DNA of 64,000 nucleotides from JAIVJZ01 sp035645695. Its GTDB lineage: Bacteria > Acidobacteriota > Blastocatellia > Pyrinomonadales > Pyrinomonadaceae. Position 1 is the first letter of the stretch, and every line of letters begins with the position of its first letter. Location: assembly GCA_035645695.1 (NCBI GenBank), contig DASQMC010000083.1, forward strand, positions 1 through 64,000, given 5' to 3'. Shown piece by piece: positions 60,776-64,000 of this stretch. The notes under the pieces were generated by a model, which made no database searches, had not been told where the DNA came from, and saw only the letters and a list, made by a program, of their open reading frames with translations. The position numbers were made by a program, and so were the translations under genes.

Positions 60776-62625
60776 AACGCCTGCAACCCGATTTCGATCC
60801 CGTCACGCTGGAAATTTACCGTGCTCTCTACACCTCGGTCGCGGAGGAGATGGGCATCACGCTCCGGCGCACGGCGCATTCGCCGAACATCAAGGAGCGG
60901 CGCGATTATTCGTGCGCCGTCTTCGACGCGGCCGGGCGCGTCATCGCGCAGGGCGACCACATGCCCGTGCATCTCGGCAGCATGCCTCTGGCCGTCGCGG
61001 CCGCGCTCCGCGAAACACGCATCGAGCCGGGCGACTGTGTAGCGCTCAACGACCCTTTCGCGGGCGGCACGCACCTGCCCGACGTGACGCTCGTCGCCGG
61101 AGTCTTCGCGGTCGGGGAAGACATCATGGGGGCAAAGGGGAAAGGGGAAAGGGGAAAGGTAAATACACGAAGCCGCGCGGCGAATGACACGAAGGGCAAA
61201 GACGGCGCGGCGGGTTCAGGTCAAGGCAGCGCACCAGGTCAAAGCCGAGTGACCGATTCCGGTCGAGGTGGCGCGGCCGATTCCGGTCAAGGCGGAGTGG
61301 CTGGTTCGGGTCTTAACCTTTCCCCTTTCCCCCTTCCCCCTTCCCCTCTTTTCTATGTCGCCAACCGCGCGCACCACGCGGACATCGGCGGCGGCTCGCC
61401 GGGTTCGATGGGCATGGCGACGGACATTTACGGCGAGGGCTTGCGCATCCCGCCGATTCATCTGCTGCGCGGCGGCCGTGTGAGCGAAGACGTGATGCGC
61501 CTCTTGCTGGCGAACGTGCGCGGGGCGGACGAGCGGCGCGCGGATTTCGCGGCGCAAATCGGATCGCTCAAGACGGGCGCGACGCGCCTGCTCGAAATCG
61601 TCGCGCGCGCCGGAACCGGCGAAGCCGCGGCGTATGCGGCGCACCTGATCCGTTACTCGGCGCGAATAATGCGCGCCGCGATCAGGGAAATTCCCGACGG
61701 GATTTACGAGGCGGAAGACGCGCTCGACGATGACGGCGTCGGCGACCGGCCGTGCGTGATCCGCGTGCGCGTGGAGATCAAGGGCGAGCGTGCGCGAATT
61801 GATTTCACGGGGAGCGCGGCGCAAGTCGCGGGGCCGGTCAACGCGGTGGAGGCGATCACAGTCTCGGCGGTCGCATACGTCTTTCGCTGCCTGCTCGGCG
61901 CGGGAGAAATCCCCGCGAGCGCGGGTCTGATGGAGCCGCTCGAAATCGTCGCGCCGCGCGGTACTATCGTTAACGCGCTGCCCCCCGCGCCCGTCGCTGG
62001 CGGGAACGTCGAAACCTCGCAACGCATCGTCGACGCGTTGTTCAAAGCATTGTCGCGCGCCCTGCCGGGACGCATCCCGGCGGCGAGTCAGGGCACGATG
62101 AACAACCTCACCATCGGCGGCATCGACGCGTGCACGGGGCGCGAGTTCGCCTACTACGAGACGGTCGCGGGCGGCATGGGCGCGCGCCCCGCGCTCGACG
62201 GGCTGAGCGCCGTTCACACGCACATGACCAACAGCCTCAACACGCCCGTCGAGGCGCTCGAATACGCTTATCCCTTGCGCGTGCGCCGGTATGCCATTCG
62301 CGCAAATTCCGGCGGCCGGGGACGGCAGCGCGGCGGAGACGGCGTCGTGCGCGAGATCGAAACGCTCGTGGACGCGCGCATGTCTCTGCTCGCAGACCGC
62401 CGCGTGCGTGCGCCTTACGGCCTCGCGGGTGGCGAGGACGGACAGACGGGGCGCGACGCCGTGGTGCGCGTCGATGCGAACGGGCACGCGCACGCGCGAC
62501 GCATCCCGGCGAAAGGCTCACGGGAATTGAAAGCGGGCGAACGCATACGCATCGAGACGCCGGGCGGCGGCGGCCACGGCCGCGCCGACGCGCTCACGCG
62601 AAAGAAGAAAGCCAAGGGCAAATAG
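60772..62625 (+). CDS. hyuB: Hydantoinase/oxoprolinase family protein, subunit B, with repeat insertion
   Basis: 617 aa. Conserved hydantoinase-B landmarks: 'FDPVTLEIYRALYTSVAEEMG', 'SPNIKERRDYSCAVFDAAGR', 'HMPVHLGSMPLAV', 'NDPFAGGTHLPDVTLV', 'YVANRAHHADIGGGSPGSM', 'TNSLNTPVEALE' and 'GGRGRQRGGDGVVREIE'. Between the motifs DVTLVAGVF and FYVANRAHHADIGG, normally close together, lie about 75-80 extra residues (about 116-193) translated from a GGGGAAA heptamer inverted array plus degenerate GGTCAAGG repeats (61126-61347). The insertion keeps the frame. Whether activity survives is unknown. It is coupled to hyuA by a 4-bp overlap. Confidence 0.9.
   Translation: MKRLQPDFDPVTLEIYRALYTSVAEEMGITLRRTAHSPNIKERRDYSCAVFDAAGRVIAQGDHMPVHLGSMPLAVAAALRETRIEPGDCVALNDPFAGGTHLPDVTLVAGVFAVGEDIMGAKGKGERGKVNTRSRAANDTKGKDGAAGSGQGSAPGQSRVTDSGRGGAADSGQGGVAGSGLNLSPFPLPPSPLFYVANRAHHADIGGGSPGSMGMATDIYGEGLRIPPIHLLRGGRVSEDVMRLLLANVRGADERRADFAAQIGSLKTGATRLLEIVARAGTGEAAAYAAHLIRYSARIMRAAIREIPDGIYEAEDALDDDGVGDRPCVIRVRVEIKGERARIDFTGSAAQVAGPVNAVEAITVSAVAYVFRCLLGAGEIPASAGLMEPLEIVAPRGTIVNALPPAPVAGGNVETSQRIVDALFKALSRALPGRIPAASQGTMNNLTIGGIDACTGREFAYYETVAGGMGARPALDGLSAVHTHMTNSLNTPVEALEYAYPLRVRRYAIRANSGGRGRQRGGDGVVREIETLVDARMSLLADRRVRAPYGLAGGEDGQTGRDAVVRVDANGHAHARRIPAKGSRELKAGERIRIETPGGGGHGRADALTRKKKAKGK
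61126..61347. repeat. GGGGAAA heptamer inverted array inside hyuB
   Basis: The left arm (about 61130-61162) is GGGGCAAAGGGGAAAGGGGA and continuing 7-bp words. The right arm (about 61314-61347) is the complementary CCTTTCCCCTTTCCCCCTTC and on. Between them, degenerate ~19-24-bp units share TCCGGTCRAGGYGG. It is the same word family as the intergenic array at 40085-40189. Confidence 0.85.
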
Positions 62626-62746
62626 AAGACTTGCAACTCACGGGAAGCGGGCGTCGATCTTCCCGCAGCCGAAAGACTCTTTGTTTCCCTTTCGCTTCGA
62701 TTTAGAATGCAAGGTAATGAAGGCGACTGATCGTTAACAAAAGACC

Positions 62747-62936
62747 ATGAAGGCGCGCGACGTGATTAGATTGATCGAGAAAGATGGCTGGTATCACGTC
62801 GTTACGCGAGGGCAGTCACCGTCAATATAAACATCCGGCGAAACCGGGTCGCGTGACGGTGGCCGGGCATCTCAATGATGACATTCACCCGAAGACTTTG
62901 AAGAGTATCCTTACGCAAGCAGGCATGGAAAAGTAG
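62747..62936 (+). pseudogene. hicA: hicA toxin gene with a +1 frameshift
   Basis: The frame starts MKARDVIRLIEKDGWYHVVTRG, the usual HicA N-terminus (mRNA interferase with a double-stranded-RNA-binding-like fold). An extra G in CGAGGGCAG (about 62809-62812) then shifts it to a stop about ten codons on. Reading one base over gives the expected GSHRQYKHPAKPGRVTVAGH with the catalytic His, then NDDIHPKTLKSILTQAGMEK and a TAG at 62934-62936. The restored length of ~62 aa is that of HicA. The toxin is therefore inactive as written, or the extra G is a sequencing error. hicB follows 16 bp downstream. Confidence 0.85.
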
Positions 62937-62952
62937 TGAGGAGAAATAGAAG

Positions 62953-63162
62953 ATGCGTTATGCCATGATCATTGAGCAGGGCGAACGAAATTATTCGGCT
63001 TATCTGCCCGACCTTCCGGGGTGCGTCGCCACCGGCAAAACCGTCGAAGAGGTGAAGCGGCGAATGCGCGAGGCCGTCGAACTCCACCTGCGCGGCATGC
63101 GTGAGGACGGGTTGCCGATACCGGAGCCAACCAGCACGGTCGAGTACGTCGAGGCGGCTTGA
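62953..63162 (+). CDS. hicB: HicB-type antitoxin
   Basis: 69 aa with the partial RNase H-like fold of short HicB proteins: 'YAMIIEQGERNYSAYLPDLPGCVATGKTVEEVKRRMREAVELHL' in outline, where Y-x-A-x-x-P-D-L-P-G-C and the T-x-E-E helix are the family signature. No C-terminal DNA-binding domain is present, as in short HicB antitoxins. GAGGAG-like sequence (GTGAGGAGAAATAGAAG) precedes the ATG. It is intact although its toxin partner is frameshifted. Confidence 0.88.
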   Translation: MRYAMIIEQGERNYSAYLPDLPGCVATGKTVEEVKRRMREAVELHLRGMREDGLPIPEPTSTVEYVEAA

Positions 63163-63198
63163 AGCCGAACACACTTCATACTTCTAAGGGGACAACTT

Positions 63199-64000
63199 AT
63201 GCGCGTCACCATCGGGCAGATCAATACAACGAACGGCGATTATGAGGGCAACGTCGCGCAGATTTTGCGCGCCATCGAACAAGCGCGCCGCGACGGGAGC
63301 GACCTTGTGGTGCTGCCCGAAGTGGCCGTGCAGGGTTACATGTCTTTCGACTGGTTCATGGATCGCGACGTTATAGCGCACGCCACCGAGCCGCTCGACC
63401 AGATCGTTGCGGCAAGCGCCGGGGTGACCGTCATCGTCGGAACGGTGCGCCCGACGGGGCGCGCCGACGGGCGCAAACTCTACAACTCCGCGGCCGTCAT
63501 CTCCGACGGCAAACTGCTCGGCTTCGCCGACAAAACTCTGCTGCCCGAGTACGACGTGTTCGACGATCCGCGCTATTTCGAGCCGGCGCAGGAGCGCAGG
63601 CTGTTCGACATCAAGGGCGTGCGGGTCGGCGTCGCCGTCTGCGAGGACATGTGGAACGACAAGACCTACTGGCGCGAGCGGCTCTATACGAACGACCCGA
63701 CCGACGAGTTGATCGCAATGGGGGCTGAGGTGGTCGTCTCGATCAACGCCTCGCCCTTCAACAAGAGCAAGATGGGCGAGCGTTGCAAGATGGTTTCGCA
63801 TCGCGCGAAGGCCGCCGGGGTGCCCATCGTCTTCGTCAATCTCGTCGGGGCAAATGACGGCGTCATCTTCGACGGCGCATCAATCGTCACAGATCACAAG
63901 GGACAGATCATCCTGCAAGCGCCGCCCTTCGAGGAGTTTTACGGTTCGGTTGATCTCGACTGCGACCGTTGCGACACCTACTGCCTGCCCGGCGACGACA
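63199..64000 (+). CDS. nadE: Glutamine-dependent NAD+ synthetase, N-terminal part
   Basis: Open from the ATG at 63199 (AAGGGG upstream) to the window edge, 267 codons. The visible part is the nitrilase-fold glutaminase domain with the triad Glu41 (VVLPEVAVQGY), Lys112 (ADKTLLPEYDVFDDPRYF) and Cys148 (VAVCEDMWND). The LLPEYDVFDDPRYF and CEDMWND motifs are characteristic of bacterial glutamine-dependent NadE rather than other nitrilases. It should be followed outside the window by the ATP-pyrophosphatase synthetase domain. It makes NAD from nicotinate adenine dinucleotide using ammonia from glutamine. Confidence 0.88.
   Translation, partial: MRVTIGQINTTNGDYEGNVAQILRAIEQARRDGSDLVVLPEVAVQGYMSFDWFMDRDVIAHATEPLDQIVAASAGVTVIVGTVRPTGRADGRKLYNSAAVISDGKLLGFADKTLLPEYDVFDDPRYFEPAQERRLFDIKGVRVGVAVCEDMWNDKTYWRERLYTNDPTDELIAMGAEVVVSINASPFNKSKMGERCKMVSHRAKAAGVPIVFVNLVGANDGVIFDGASIVTDHKGQIILQAPPFEEFYGSVDLDCDRCDTYCLPGDD

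Overview
The window is high-GC DNA (about two thirds G+C by eye) from what is most likely an Acidobacteriota chromosome, possibly Blastocatellia/Pyrinomonadales. This is inferred from the mix of protein types: TIGR03437-like C-termini, FecR/DUF6600 proteins, a carboxypeptidase-regulatory TonB receptor, Calx-beta/DUF4214 giant proteins, pre-peptidase C-terminal repeats, Uma2, M61/M16/S8 secreted proteases and PTPTP-type linkers. No phage, plasmid or rRNA genes were seen. The window cuts a secreted protein at the left edge and nadE at the right edge.

Layout. 0-3.6 kb: secreted PPC-repeat protein (partial), NAD-type isocitrate dehydrogenase and a ThiO-like glycine oxidase. 3.6-9.7 kb: an extracytoplasmic thiol-redox cluster of two TPR-TlpA proteins, a PepSY membrane protein, a CcdA-TlpA fusion and a thioredoxin-fold protein that has lost its CXXC. 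10-16 kb: two long secreted proteins on the minus strand, a frameshifted Uma2 gene and a candidate structured ncRNA with a strong terminator. 16-25 kb: a 48-codon leader ORF, a TonB receptor, a subtilase and an active/inactive M16 pair, then tRNA-Glu. 25.5-28.2 kb: a lower-GC island with a methyltransferase and a divergent DUF3883 PD-(D/E)XK nuclease, read as a restriction-modification pair. 28.4-41.3 kb: a 1282-aa flavin/Fe-S oxidoreductase, rsmI, secreted and hypothetical proteins, an alkaline-phosphatase-superfamily enzyme, a TPR protein, trxC and a single-domain response regulator. 41.5-44.2 kb: a TPR-AAA+ sigma-54 activator divergent from a small secreted protein, with a dyad operator between them. 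44.4-51.3 kb: M61 peptidase, SDR, crotonase, HEXXH peptidase, lipoprotein propeller, DinB protein and a tRNA(CAT). 51.7-64 kb: an 1882-aa repeat protein, a Gfo/Idh/MocA dehydrogenase, hyuA-hyuB, a broken hicA with intact hicB, and nadE.

The most unusual feature is not a gene. At eight or more places, mostly gene boundaries, there are arrays of near-identical 7-bp words (CAGTTTT, CGTRAAT, AGTRAGC, CGATGAA, GGGGAAA and others). Most are arranged as two inverted arms that would fold into long hairpins. The words differ from place to place but the design is the same, and one copy sits in frame inside hyuB. Two copies of an unrelated ~245-bp composite palindrome lie upstream of the two TPR genes. 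Two promoter regions (ncRNA candidate and subtilase) share CTCAAG half-sites repeated every 11 bp at the same distance from a -10 box, suggesting a common OmpR/PhoB-type regulator. Assignments rest on motifs read by eye; no database search was possible.
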